A DNA stretch of 64,000 nt from Cerrena zonata (Eukaryota; Basidiomycota; Agaricomycetes; Polyporales; Cerrenaceae), in the NCBI GenBank assembly GCA_038087015.1, contig JASBNA010000042.1, forward strand, positions 124,001 to 188,000, read 5' to 3'. The notes under the pieces were generated by a model. That model was not told the DNA's origin. It made no database searches and was given only the letters and a program-made list of their open reading frames with translations. Position numbers and translations under genes: made by a program. Positions 12,402 to 21,967 of this stretch are shown here, one piece after another (position 1 is the stretch's first letter; each line of letters starts with the position of its first letter).

Positions 12402-13216
12402 CTTGTTAAACAAGTATAGCAGGGAGTCTAATGATGAGTGTTGTCTGGATACTTTTTTTTGTAAAGGAAAAAAAAAAGGCAAAGAGCCAAAAAACTCAAT
12501 TTGTGATAACTTTGTGTTGGTAATGAATTTTCATTGGATGCTATTGGATAATTTTTATGGGGAGCTGGTGTGCGGGTGTTTCACGAGACGAAAAGAACCC
12601 GTACATTTTTATATGTGTACGGGTGCGTTTACCGACCGGATTTCTGTGCAATATCCGAGGGGGATCTAATACCCCCGGAAGTGATGTACGGGTGCAGGTT
12701 TTGCATGTTCATTGGCTGTTTTGCAATCAACCGTCTTTTCATATATGGACTGTGGCAGGCCCAGCGAATACTTAGCAGAATGCATGTACATTTAGCAGAA
12801 TGCTGGTGGCTAGGAGCTGAAGGCTGGCCAGGAGATGAAGGCTTGAAGCTGAAGAGTGCTTATGGTGAAAAGTAATACTTGTAGAAATACGCATGCTTAA
12901 ATACAAACAGCTATGCAATTGGGACTGATTTTTTAGATAAACTGGCCTACACTTAACTCCATTTGTGCTGAGATACTCAGCACTGATTAGATCGGTTTCT
13001 TGTTCACCGTTATGGGAGATTTGTGTTACTCGGATTTTAATCGTCCTTTGTAACGAGAATTTGGCACTTCCTTTTTTCCTCTCGGTTGATATTTTGCAGC
13101 ACAATTCTATATGCTAGTTTCTGCAATTCCATGCTGGACGGAGAACCCTTGGTGCTGGTATATAAGTCCACCACTGGTAGTGGAAAGCTAGCTAATGTTA
13201 ATAATGGTTATTAAAA
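12402..13216. other. NUO51/KRE9 divergent intergenic region
   Basis: An 815-bp divergent promoter region. Its NUO51-proximal half carries the Rap1-like cluster listed separately; a TATA-like GTATATAAG lies near 13157, about 60 bp before the KRE9-like start. Several 60-110 codon open frames here overlap one another and show no protein features. Confidence 0.6.
12569..12695. promoter_or_regulatory. Cluster of four Rap1-like sites with an inverted pair
   Basis: Four copies of the ACACCCRYACA-type core lie within 127 bp: TGTGCGGGTGT (12569-12579), CCCGTACATTT (12598-12608), TGTACGGGTGC (12616-12626) and TGTACGGGTGC (12685-12695). The middle two form a perfect 8-bp inverted repeat, CCCGTACA/TGTACGGG, spaced 10 bp. 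They resemble the known Rap1 consensus; binding is inferred. They could serve NUO51, the KRE9-like gene, or both. Confidence 0.5.
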
Positions 13217-14029
13217 ATGATATTTTTGATAAAAATTGTAATAATTTTCAGTATAATCAGGTTAGGGTTGGCCGATGTCTCGCTACTCCACTCAGTGAAG
13301 AGCCAAAGCTTCCATCCCAACAAGAATGGAGAAGTGGAAATTGACATTTCGTGGATCGACGACGGGTTCCAGCCACACGTTTCGAAGATCACCCATTTCA
13401 CCATATCGTTATTCGGAGGTTCCAATAATGACATGCGGAACATTAAGACTTTGGCTCCCAATATAACCTTATCGAGTATTGAAAAAAATGGTTCTGCTGC
13501 AAAACCAAATTGGAATTATCACGTCAAGTTTGATCAGAATACTACCGGCAACGGATGGTATTTCTTTCAAGTTGTATCGACCATTGGTGATTTTGAAACT
13601 TACACCATTCACTATTCACAGAGATTCCAGCTACTCAATATGACTAAGAATACAACCAATACCCACTGGCAAAACCTCCCTCCGCCTGCTGCTGACACCA
13701 CCACCTCCAGGGCCACGTCCAAGGACAACCGCATGTCAGAGTACTTTACAGTCCCGTACGCTGAGCAGACCGGCTCCGTCCGGTATGCGCCAATGATGCC
13801 CACCGTGGATACAACCACCACGAACAAGAGATGGCAAAGCCCATTGAGCAAAACTTCCTTGACTACTTTTACTAAAGTCGGCCAAACCGCTCCTACAGTT
13901 GCCTACACCATCACCCAACCGCAAACCCAGGTGTTTGTCACTAGTCCAAACACCGCAAAGCCCACGAAAAACCCTTCGTCGTGGTATCCTGCCAGTAAAT
14001 TGATCAAACTGACTCCAAGTATTAAGTGA
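13217..14029 (+). CDS. Kre9/Knh1 family cell-wall beta-1,6-glucan protein
   Basis: Secreted O-mannosylated protein needed for cell-surface beta-1,6-glucan in yeast. 270 residues with a signal peptide (IVIIFSIIRLGLA|DVS). The N-terminal region follows the Kre9 pattern (EIDISWIDDGFQPHVSKITHF, then NGWYFFQV). A Ser/Thr-rich linker comes next, then the Kre9/Knh1 domain (YFTVPYAEQTGSVRYAPM, NKRWQSPL) and the typical SSWYPASKLIKL end. Intact frame. A diverged paralogue lies at 35040-35973; I cannot tell which is KRE9 and which KNH1, so no symbol is given. Upstream are Rap1-like sites. Confidence 0.9.
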   Translation: MIFLIKIVIIFSIIRLGLADVSLLHSVKSQSFHPNKNGEVEIDISWIDDGFQPHVSKITHFTISLFGGSNNDMRNIKTLAPNITLSSIEKNGSAAKPNWNYHVKFDQNTTGNGWYFFQVVSTIGDFETYTIHYSQRFQLLNMTKNTTNTHWQNLPPPAADTTTSRATSKDNRMSEYFTVPYAEQTGSVRYAPMMPTVDTTTTNKRWQSPLSKTSLTTFTKVGQTAPTVAYTITQPQTQVFVTSPNTAKPTKNPSSWYPASKLIKLTPSIK

Positions 14030-14139
14030 CTGACTCTAAGTATTAAGTGAAGGGTTTCTGGTGAACTTTTCGCAGATGAAAAAAAAATGTTGAAGACACC
14101 TTAAAATAAGGTACCTCTCTCTCTTTATATAATACATAG

Positions 14140-15435
14140 ATGGCTATGATCAAAAGACTTAGTACGTTACTTGTATTGGCAATTGCCTATGTATATCTTT
14201 ATGTATCCCATTTTCGAAGTAATCAAGAAGCAGTATATGTTTTCCGAAATGAGAAATTGAATCACATAATAAATGGCAAGTCGATACCGGATTCTAAGCA
14301 AGAATATCATTATGATCCCATGAAGACAGGTCACCAAAAGCTAAGTGGGAACTCATACTTGATGAATCCGTTCCCCCATCTAGATAAAAGTCAAATTGGT
14401 ACTGAAAATGCAACCATGGTGATGTTAGTTAGAAATAGCGAGCTAGAAGGCGCATTACAATCAATGAGATCTTTAGAAGATCGCTTCAATAGACATTATA
14501 AGTACCCGTATGTTTTCTTGAATGAAGTTCCATTCAGTGATGAGTTTAAAGAAAGAACAAGTTTAATGGCCAGCGGCGAAACTTACTATGAATTAATACC
14601 GGAAAAAGACTGGCTTCCTCCACCACATATCGACGAAGAGAAATTGAATCAAAATATAGAAAAATCTCAAGATATCATCTATGGCTGGTCCAAATCCTAT
14701 CGTAACATGTGTCATTTCAATTCTGGATTTTTCTATAAACAAAAAATTTTGGATAATTATGACTATTACTTTCGTATTGAACCAGATGTGGAGTATATGT
14801 GTGATTTCCAATATGATCCTTTCACGTTCTTAAGAGAAAATAATAAAGATTACGGGTTTGTAATCGCTATTCATGAATACGAAAATACTATACCTACTCT
14901 TTGGGAAACGGTTAAGAATTTCACCAAAGATTATCCTGACTTAATCCACCCAAATAATTCACTTGATTTCATAACGACAAAAGAGGTCGACATCAACTAC
15001 GGTTTTAACATAAGTGATAACGACTCGGAATACAATCTTTGTCATTTCTGGTCAAATTTCGAAATTGGTAATTTGAATTTCTTCAGAAGCGATGCTTATA
15101 ATACTTATTTTAATTATCTTGACCAAGCTGGGGGTTTCTTCTATGAACGCTGGGGGGACGCTCCAGTTCACTCAATAGGCCTCAATCTACTAATGGACAA
15201 AAACCGCATCCATCATTTCGAAGATATCGGGTATTATCACGTTCCTTACCTAGCATGTCCTACTTCAATCGATGTTAAAACTTCAAAAAGATGTTTTTGC
15301 AAAACTAGAGGTCTTGACCACGATGTTTTGACAACCCCAATCGACGCCGAGCCTTTCAGTTGCTTGGCCAGATGGTGGAGATATGGCAGTGGCAAGAAAT
15401 TCCTCAATGAAATCGATTATACCTTCAGTCATTGA
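14140..15435 (+). CDS. GT15 (Kre2/Mnt1 family) alpha-1,2-mannosyltransferase
   Basis: Golgi type II membrane enzyme extending O- and N-linked mannan using GDP-mannose. 431 residues: short cytosolic tail, one membrane anchor (LSTLLVLAIAYVYLYVSHF), stem, then the GT15 catalytic domain. Family hallmarks are ATMVMLVRNSELEGALQSM, YFRIEPDVEYMCD, FWSNFEIGNLNFFRS and GGFFYERWGDAPVHSIGL. Several N-glycosylation sequons. It follows the KRE9-like gene in the same direction, but tandem yeast genes are normally separate transcripts. The exact Mnt/Ktr paralogue is not assignable here. Confidence 0.93.
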   Translation: MAMIKRLSTLLVLAIAYVYLYVSHFRSNQEAVYVFRNEKLNHIINGKSIPDSKQEYHYDPMKTGHQKLSGNSYLMNPFPHLDKSQIGTENATMVMLVRNSELEGALQSMRSLEDRFNRHYKYPYVFLNEVPFSDEFKERTSLMASGETYYELIPEKDWLPPPHIDEEKLNQNIEKSQDIIYGWSKSYRNMCHFNSGFFYKQKILDNYDYYFRIEPDVEYMCDFQYDPFTFLRENNKDYGFVIAIHEYENTIPTLWETVKNFTKDYPDLIHPNNSLDFITTKEVDINYGFNISDNDSEYNLCHFWSNFEIGNLNFFRSDAYNTYFNYLDQAGGFFYERWGDAPVHSIGLNLLMDKNRIHHFEDIGYYHVPYLACPTSIDVKTSKRCFCKTRGLDHDVLTTPIDAEPFSCLARWWRYGSGKKFLNEIDYTFSH

Positions 15436-15596
15436 CCTTCATCATTTTTTGCAGTATATATTTAATAGACGATCGTGTACCGACACACTTTATTTTTTTT
15501 TTTTTTTTCCTTCGTTCTTTTGAAGGCATCGCATCGATTTTTTTTATATCTGAAAAGTTTACCACTATTATCAGGGTTTGGTAGTTAACACAAGAC

Positions 15597-16817
15597 ATGG
15601 CTAGAAGAGGTACTTTAAAGAAGCAGTTGAAGAATCAACAAATCATCGACGCCAGCAATAAGGCAGAAAAGAAGGAGAAATCAGAACCAAAACCAGAACC
15701 AGAATCTGAGTCCGAGTCTGAAGCTGAATCAGAATCTGAAGATGAAGTAGAAGAACCAAAACCAGTTCAAAGTAAGAAATCAAAGACTGCTGATTACGAG
15801 AGTCTGGCTTTGTCAAAAAAAGAACAAAGAAAGTTGAAGAAATTGCAATCACAAATTGAAAAAACTGAAAAAGAAGATGAAAGTGATGAATCTGAAGAGG
15901 AAGATGCCGAAGTCGATTTAGAAAAATTGGCTGCAAGTGAAAGTGAAAGTGATATAAACGGATCAGATGAAGAAGAAGATGATGATGACGAAGAAGAAGA
16001 TGAAGATGAAGACGAAGAAGAAGAAGAAGAAGAACAAGAAGATGTTCCATTATCGGATGCCGAAATAGATTCAGACGCTGACGTTGTTCCTCACACCAAA
16101 TTAACCATAAATAACTTAGCAGCATTGAAAGAATCATTAGCACGTATTGAGTTGCCTTGGTCCAAACACTCCTTCCAAGAACATCAATCGGTTGTCAGCG
16201 ACGAAGCTGTCGAATCTCAAATTAAAGATATTTATGACGATACTCAAAGAGAATTAGCATTTTATAAACAAGGTTTAGATGCGGTCAAACAATCCAGAGC
16301 CACTTTATTAAAATTGAAAGTTCCATTTTCAAGACCTTTAGATTACTTTGCGGAAATGGCTAAAAGTGATGAACATATGGATAAATTAAAGAACAAATTA
16401 TTAGGTGAAGCTGCCAACAAAAAGGCTTCGGAAGATGCTAAAAAACAAAGACAATTAAAGAAATTTGGTAAACAAGTTCAACATGAAACTTTACAAAAAA
16501 GAGCTAAAGAAAAGAGAGAAACGTTAGAAAAAATTAAATCATTAAAGAAGAAAAGAGGTACTAATGAATTAAATAACGATGATGAATTCCAAATTGCATT
16601 AGAAGAAGCCACTCGTGAAGACGGCGGTGACAATAAAAGAAGAAAACCAAATTCTAAAAGATTAGCTAAAGATTCCAAATACGGTAGAGGTGGTATGAAG
16701 AGATTTAAAAGATCCAATGATGCTGAATCTTCTGCTGATGTTAGTGGGTTTTCAAACCACAGAAAAGGTGGTAAACCCAAGTCTAACAGACCAGGTAAAA
16801 GTAGACGTAGACACTAG
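15597..16817 (+). CDS. EBP2: Ebp2, nucleolar pre-rRNA processing factor
   Basis: Homologue of human EBNA1-binding protein 2, needed for 60S subunit maturation. 406 residues. The N-terminal half is rich in Lys and in Glu/Asp/Ser, with long acidic stretches. The conserved core includes ELAFYKQGLDAV, VPFSRPLDYFAEMAKSDEHM and LKKFGKQVQHETLQKRAKEK. The basic C-terminus (KPKSNRPGKSRRRH) is typical. Long open frames on the opposite strand across the acidic repeats are compositional shadows. Confidence 0.95.
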   Translation: MARRGTLKKQLKNQQIIDASNKAEKKEKSEPKPEPESESESEAESESEDEVEEPKPVQSKKSKTADYESLALSKKEQRKLKKLQSQIEKTEKEDESDESEEEDAEVDLEKLAASESESDINGSDEEEDDDDEEEDEDEDEEEEEEEQEDVPLSDAEIDSDADVVPHTKLTINNLAALKESLARIELPWSKHSFQEHQSVVSDEAVESQIKDIYDDTQRELAFYKQGLDAVKQSRATLLKLKVPFSRPLDYFAEMAKSDEHMDKLKNKLLGEAANKKASEDAKKQRQLKKFGKQVQHETLQKRAKEKRETLEKIKSLKKKRGTNELNNDDEFQIALEEATREDGGDNKRRKPNSKRLAKDSKYGRGGMKRFKRSNDAESSADVSGFSNHRKGGKPKSNRPGKSRRRH

Positions 16818-17019
16818 GCTACACCGTTATATAAAGACTTTGTATATTACTTTTTAAATGCAAAAATGAAAAATTAAAATGGCTGTAAACGAGTAATTTT
16901 TTTTTTTTTTTTTCTCTGTTGGTCTTTTTGCGCGTACGAGGAAGATTTCACCAAATTTTTCAGATCTATACGAGGAAATTTGATCAACTACTTCTTTTTG
17001 ATAACCTTCAAAGACTACA

Positions 17020-18072
17020 ATGGATAAACAAGCCGCCAAAGACAGATTCATCAAGGAATTTGACCAATTGGTCAAGGAATTGCAAGAAATCTTGACCAAT
17101 TACAAGATGCCTCAAGAAGCCATTGATTGGTTTACTAAGAGTTTAGATTATAATACTCCAGGAGGTAAATTGAATAGAGGGTTATCAGTAATTGATACTT
17201 ATGCCATTTTAAAGGGAACTACTTCAGATAAGTTGGGTGATGAAGAATATAAAAAAGCTGCACTTTTAGGATGGTGTATTGAGTTATTACAAGCATATTT
17301 CTTAGTTGCTGACGATATGATGGATGCATCGAAAACTAGAAGGGGTCAACCATGTTGGTATTTAGTTGAAGGGGTTGGAAATATTGCCATCAATGATTCA
17401 TTCATGTTAGAAGGAGCCATTTATATTTTATTAAAGAAGCATTTCCGTCAAGATAAATATTACGTTGATTTATTAGATTTATTCCATGAAGTTACCTTCC
17501 AAACCGAATTAGGTCAATTATTAGATTTAGTTACTGCTGATGAAGAACATGTTGATTTAGATAAGTTTAGTTTAGAAAAACATTCATTCATTGTTACTTT
17601 CAAGACTGCTTATTATTCATTTTATTTACCAGTTGCATTATCAATGTTTATGGTTGGTATTTCAAGTGAAGAAGATTTAAAACAAGCCCGTGATATTTTA
17701 ATTCCATTAGGAGAATATTTTCAAATTCAAGATGATTTCTTAGACTGTTTTGGTACCCCAGAACAAATTGGTAAGATTGGTACTGATATTAAAGATAATA
17801 AATGTTCTTGGGTTGTTAATAAAGCATTAAATAAAGTTAATCAAGCACAACGTAAACTTTTGGATGAAAACTATGGTAAAAAAGATGATGAATCCGAACA
17901 AAGAGTTAAAGATTTATTCAAAGAATTAGAAATTGAAAAAGATTATTATCAATATGAAGAATCAATTGTTAGTGAATTAAAACAAAAAATTGATCAAGTT
18001 GATGAATCAAGAGGTTTCAAAAAAGAAGTTTTAACTTCTTTCTTGGGTAAAGTTTATAAACGTTCTAAATAG
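17020..18072 (+). CDS. ERG20: Farnesyl pyrophosphate synthase
   Basis: Makes geranyl and then farnesyl diphosphate from IPP and DMAPP for sterol, ubiquinone, heme A and prenylation pathways; cytosolic. 350 residues, like S. cerevisiae Erg20 (352). Both Mg-binding Asp motifs are present: DDMMD (residues 98-102) followed by KTRRGQPCW, and DDFLD (238-242). The C-terminus ends in KVYKRSK, as in yeast enzymes. Strong codon bias (TTA Leu, few CTG) fits high expression. Frame intact. Confidence 0.98.
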   Translation: MDKQAAKDRFIKEFDQLVKELQEILTNYKMPQEAIDWFTKSLDYNTPGGKLNRGLSVIDTYAILKGTTSDKLGDEEYKKAALLGWCIELLQAYFLVADDMMDASKTRRGQPCWYLVEGVGNIAINDSFMLEGAIYILLKKHFRQDKYYVDLLDLFHEVTFQTELGQLLDLVTADEEHVDLDKFSLEKHSFIVTFKTAYYSFYLPVALSMFMVGISSEEDLKQARDILIPLGEYFQIQDDFLDCFGTPEQIGKIGTDIKDNKCSWVVNKALNKVNQAQRKLLDENYGKKDDESEQRVKDLFKELEIEKDYYQYEESIVSELKQKIDQVDESRGFKKEVLTSFLGKVYKRSK

Positions 18073-18159
18073 ATTAATCTACAATAACCTCTTTTAATAA
18101 TCTTTTTATTAATATATAATTTTACTATTCAAATAAGAAATAAATAACATGCAAATAGA

Positions 18160-18444
18160 TTAAGCATTAGCTTTTTCTAAATCTTCTCTACCAGCTTTAG
18201 TATACAAGTATTCATTATAATCTCTAGCAACGGCCCAGATGTTCCAAACAATAACACCAGGAATTATAACAAATAAAGCTTGATTTTTAACTCTTCTGAA
18301 AACGTTGAAAACAGAGTTATATAAAGCTCCCTTTAATGGTCTGGTAGCATAAGGAGAAACGGTATAAGTAGTGACATACTTTTGTTTTGGGGAACCTAAG
18401 TGACCCCACCAGCCAAGGTAAGTACGAGGATGTGGTCCTGCCAT
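18160..18444 (-). CDS. QCR8: Ubiquinol-cytochrome c reductase subunit 8
   Basis: Small complex III subunit contacting cytochrome b. 94 residues, matching the yeast family: TYLGWWGHLGSPKQK, VSPYATRPLKG, FRRVKNQ, one membrane helix (ALFVIIPGVIVWNIWAVA) and EYLYTKAGREDLEK. Convergent with ERG20; its upstream region (18445-18741) carries Rap1-like and Cbf1-type sites. Confidence 0.97.
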   Translation of the reverse strand: MAGPHPRTYLGWWGHLGSPKQKYVTTYTVSPYATRPLKGALYNSVFNVFRRVKNQALFVIIPGVIVWNIWAVARDYNEYLYTKAGREDLEKANA

Positions 18445-18556
18445 GATATATTGATAATGGTAGAAGTAATAACTAGTTAATTTCTCTCAACTTTTCAATG
18501 GCTTTTTTAATCTTTTTTAACTCGAGCTCAATTGGTTGGTTGGAAGGCCGGGCGGA

Positions 18557-18605
18557 ACACCCGTACCACTGCACGTGACATTAGAAATTCCACCCGTGCA
18601 CCACC
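18557..18605. promoter_or_regulatory. QCR8 upstream Rap1-like and Cbf1-type sites
   Basis: ACACCCGTACC (18557-18567), CACGTGAC (18572-18579) and a second half-match CACCCGTGCACC (about 18591-18602) are packed into 46 bp upstream of QCR8. CACGTGA is the core bound by Cbf1 in yeasts, and S. cerevisiae QCR8 is known to carry an Abf1/Cbf1 element. Occupancy is inferred. Confidence 0.5.
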
Positions 18606-18741
18606 ATTATTATATTCTAACCTATACATTGAATTACATTCTACAGTCCAGGTTATATTTTTAATTTTTTATTAGACTTTTATTATATCAACAGTATATA
18701 TAATAAGGTACACAATTAAACGTTAAAAGGATTTATTACAT

Positions 18742-19368
18742 TTAAGCAGAAGTTAATCTTTTTTGAGCAGCTAATCTACCTCTTTGTCTAGAATTTAATC
18801 TGATTTTTTTATCTTCTGGGGCTTTAGCGACAGCTTCATCTTCTTCAGTTAAGATGACTTCAATGTGGGATGGAGAAGATTGGTAGGCATTGATTCTACC
18901 GTGAGCTCTGTAAGTTCTTCTTCTTTGTTTTGGAGCTTGGTTAACTTGAATGTGAGAGATTTTTAATTTAGAGACATCTAAACCTTTAGCCTGTTATATG
19001 GGTTAGTAAATATTCTTTTTAATTTAAAGAATAAGTTTGTTATGTTTGTTTATACATACTTCAGCATTAGATTGAGCGTTTTGTAATAAATCTTTGATAA
19101 AGTTAACGGATTTAGCTGGCCATCTAGCTTTGGTGACACCAAATTCTTTACCTTGAGCAGTTCTACCAATAGAACCGGCAAAACGACGGAATGGAATAGC
19201 TCTTTGGTGATCTAAAACTTGATCCAAATATTTTTGAGCTTTTTCTAAGTTCCAACCATTAACGGCTTGGGCAGTTTCACGAGTGTTTTTGAAAGAAACT
19301 CTCAAGTAAGAACCACGGGCAGAGGCAGACTTAGCTGGGTTGGTAGAAGTAACACCGTAACGAGCCAT
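18742..19368 (-). CDS. RPL17: Ribosomal protein L17 (uL22), one intron
   Basis: 60S subunit protein lining the exit tunnel. Exon 1 is 19060-19368 ([20 protein letters not shown] to QSNAE, 103 codons); exon 2 is 18742-18990 ([18 protein letters not shown] to KRLTSA, stop at 18742-18744). Joining at the intron gives 185 residues; yeast L17 has 184 and also an intron. The motif [18 protein letters not shown] is diagnostic. Upstream lies a Cbf1-type CACGTGAC. Confidence 0.97.
18991..19059 (-). other. RPL17 intron (69 nt)
   Basis: On the minus strand: 5' splice site GTATGT at 19059, branch sequence TACTAAC at 19008-19002, 3' end AACAG at 18991. Splicing after GAA restores the ribosomal protein frame; unspliced reading runs into KHNKLIL and a stop. 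Confidence 0.95.
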
Positions 19369-19617
19369 TTTTCTTAATGATGATATATCTTAATGGTTAT
19401 AGAGGTTCAAAAGAAAAATTTAAAAGGTATTTTTTATTATTGATTGAAAAATTGAGTATAGGTCTCTCACTTGAAAATTTTTCCAGTGCGCTGCTCATTC
19501 TTTCTTTTTTTTTTTTTTTTTTTTTTTTTGCTTTGTTTAACGTTCTGCACACTGCAAAGAAGAACCTCCGTACATCCAGTGTTTAGTTATGGCCAGGGCA
19601 GAAGCCCTCGTCACCCA

Positions 19618-19625
19618 CACGTGAC
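19618..19625. promoter_or_regulatory. Cbf1-type site upstream of RPL17
   Basis: CACGTGAC about 250 bp before the RPL17 start. In Candida albicans, ribosomal protein genes are reported to be controlled by Tbf1 and Cbf1, so an E-box here fits a CTG-clade promoter; binding is inferred. Confidence 0.5.
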
Positions 19626-20480
19626 GCACCTCAGCAACTTCCAAATAAGACCGAGTTTTCCTGGATTTCCAATTTGGGGATACGAACGACTAATTAGCAG
19701 CCTAATTGATAACCTCCACAATACCAGGACCAATGATAATACACAAACATCAAAGCTTATCATATAAGATAATAACGTACCTGGAGTGTAAAAAAAGTAG
19801 TAATGTCAAGTGTAAGCTCGACCTTTGATCTTTATCATAGAACGAGTTTGTTGAAGCATAGTTTTGCAATAATACAGTAAACTGAATAAGATTAAACTCT
19901 ACTTGACTATTACAATGGCAATTAAGTGCGATAATGAAACAATCGGACGTAGTAATAGTCCTTTTTTACGAACCTTTTTCATTTCAGCAATTGAGCTTAT
20001 TCTACAAACTGTATACATAGACACGTCGGCATGAGCACGTCAGTGGTTCTTTCAGTGAAATATATTTGGGCCTTTATAAACAGTATAATGAAACTGAATC
20101 ATATGTATTTATCGAGACATGAATGCGTTGATCTTATTACAAAGTAATTGAAGGCCATTATTTTTGGTAAACATGAGCTATTGCGTTAGCCAAACGAAGA
20201 TGATAATTATTTTAGTAATTGACTTGATATGAACGGTATACAGTGAAGTTTTACATCTTTGAGATACTTTCTTCCAAAGTACCAATGATCTTAACGAATA
20301 TACACAACTCTTATATTAAAAAGCTGAAGTTAAGGAATAGTCAACCGATTGGCTGCTAGAGACAGGGACGTGCGCCAACCAAAGAAGGGTGTAACACTAC
20401 AGTGGGAATAGAAGATAACTAACTGTTTCAACTCTGTTTAACAGTCTGTGACCGCTTTCACCCAATTGGACAGGCGGTTT

Positions 20481-20669
20481 TCATTCCGTCTGAGGACAGC
20501 TCGGCGATGATATTGATATCATCTTGTGTTGCATCATAACGTCAAATTGATAAGCTAATTGTAGACAACATGTTGACGCCTTCTCAAAGGTGGTATCGTC
20601 ATTGACAGAAAGGCCATTAGCCAAACAGGGTAAGAAGATATAAACAAATATTAAATAATAGCGAGTCAT
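20481..20669 (-). pseudogene. Possible remnant of a secreted protein gene
   Basis: 62 codons from an ATG, beginning with a good signal peptide (YYLIFVYIFLPCLANGLS) and followed by FEKASTCCLQLAYQF. That segment loosely recalls the start of secreted FAD-linked oxidases of fungi. The frame then ends, and the following sequence offers only about 25 more plausible codons in another frame. It may be a decayed gene end, a tiny secreted peptide, or chance. Confidence 0.2.
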
Positions 20670-21967
20670 GAATACATGAACTCCTCCGTAAAGCCCTCTA
20701 TATATTTAGACTTTACGCACGATAAAACATAGAAGTGTCACTTTTTCTCTTCTGATTTCTACAATTGACCTAGTTCCTACCAGTATACATGTCTGCTATT
20801 ATGAAGGGATTTCTCCTTATACCATCAGTAGTGCCTAATCCCTGACTGTGATTTCTTCTATTTTTCTTAAAATCTTATTTGGCTATACAACTTTTTTTTA
20901 AAATATTACATTGACAATATGCAATCGGCGTACTATTTATTCCTTAAAAGGACAATACTTGAACCGATTCTGTTGTTATTTTGTTTTGGTTGTTAGAGTG
21001 GAGGTTGTATAGCAAAGTATGATTAAACGTTTATCTGAAATATACTAAACTTAAAGCATGCTAACAAAACAAAAAAAAAAAAAAGACAAAACAGACAAAA
21101 AAATAAGGCACTAACAAAAATAAAAAAAAAAAAAAAATAGAGAATCCTTTTTTTGTTTCTTTCAAATATTCTTGATTAAAATTAAGTCATTTGTAATTCC
21201 TTCTTCTTCTTCTTCTTCTTCTTCTTTTCTTCTTTGTAGTACTGGCATTGGTGTATCTTAATGTTGTTGCTGTTTAGAATGGCCCAAATTGGTCTTTGCG
21301 ATTACTGATGAGATCATGTGTGCTATCTGAAAAGAGAATGATACAGGTAACTTTCCCACTCAACACTTACATTGTTATAGATATATATATGTGTATGTTC
21401 TTATACTAGGTTCTTATGCTATATGTTAATTGCATATGTCGTTATAAGTATATGTCGTTATAAGTATATGTTAATTACAGTTATTATAGGTATAGGGTAT
21501 ACTATATACTGGATAGCCGCTGGTGGAATTGGGTCTTTTGTCGTTGCTGGTTCGCTGGAGAAAGTACATGTTCGCCCGAAAAAAGTGCAGGTTCGCCCTC
21601 CCTCAAAGTAGTGAGAAAACCCAAAAACAAGCAAGAACGCCCCTTTTAACAAAAAGTCCACTACCAAATTTTTTTTTTTTTTTTTTGGCTTTCTATTCTG
21701 CTTTTCGAAAATAGTAAAACTACACACAGAAACACGCAGATACCCCATTAATCATCTGTTGAAAATTCTAATTGATCTTTCAATTGTTGATTGATTATTA
21801 AGTTAACCTTAACGCGTGGGTCTTTCAATTCTCTAGAACGTCTAATCTTTTAATTTGTTTTTGTTTTGTTTTGATATACTCAAAATTTGCTTGATCATTT
21901 TGGTTGGTTGTTTATTTATTTGTTAACTTTTTTTTTATTATTCAATTCAGTTATAGATTAGCATACA

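Larger units (their letters stand above)
19369..21967. other. Gene-poor 2.6-kb region between RPL17 and SWI3
   Basis: The longest stretch without a confident gene. It includes the RPL17 promoter (CACGTGAC at 19618-19625, T-tract near 19505-19529), A-rich tracts at 21061-21140 and a TTC microsatellite around 21201-21235. A two-copy 16-bp repeat (TATGTCGTTATAAGTA) lies at 21435-21466, a T-tract near 21667-21687 and ACGCGT at 21812-21817. A 62-codon signal-peptide-like open frame (20481-20669, minus) is described separately. No tRNA or recognisable snoRNA found by eye. Confidence 0.55.

Noticed and set aside
12569..12695. Interstitial telomeric repeats suggested by GTACGGGTG
   Set aside because: Copies are spaced and in both orientations, not a tandem array; Rap1-like binding sites explain them better.
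12385..13104. Several 70-110 codon frames between NUO51 and the KRE9-like gene
   Set aside because: They overlap each other in different frames, start inside promoter motifs and have no recognisable features.
15643..16143. Long antisense open frame over EBP2
   Set aside because: Leu/His-rich shadow of the GAA/GAT acidic repeats in the real gene on the other strand.
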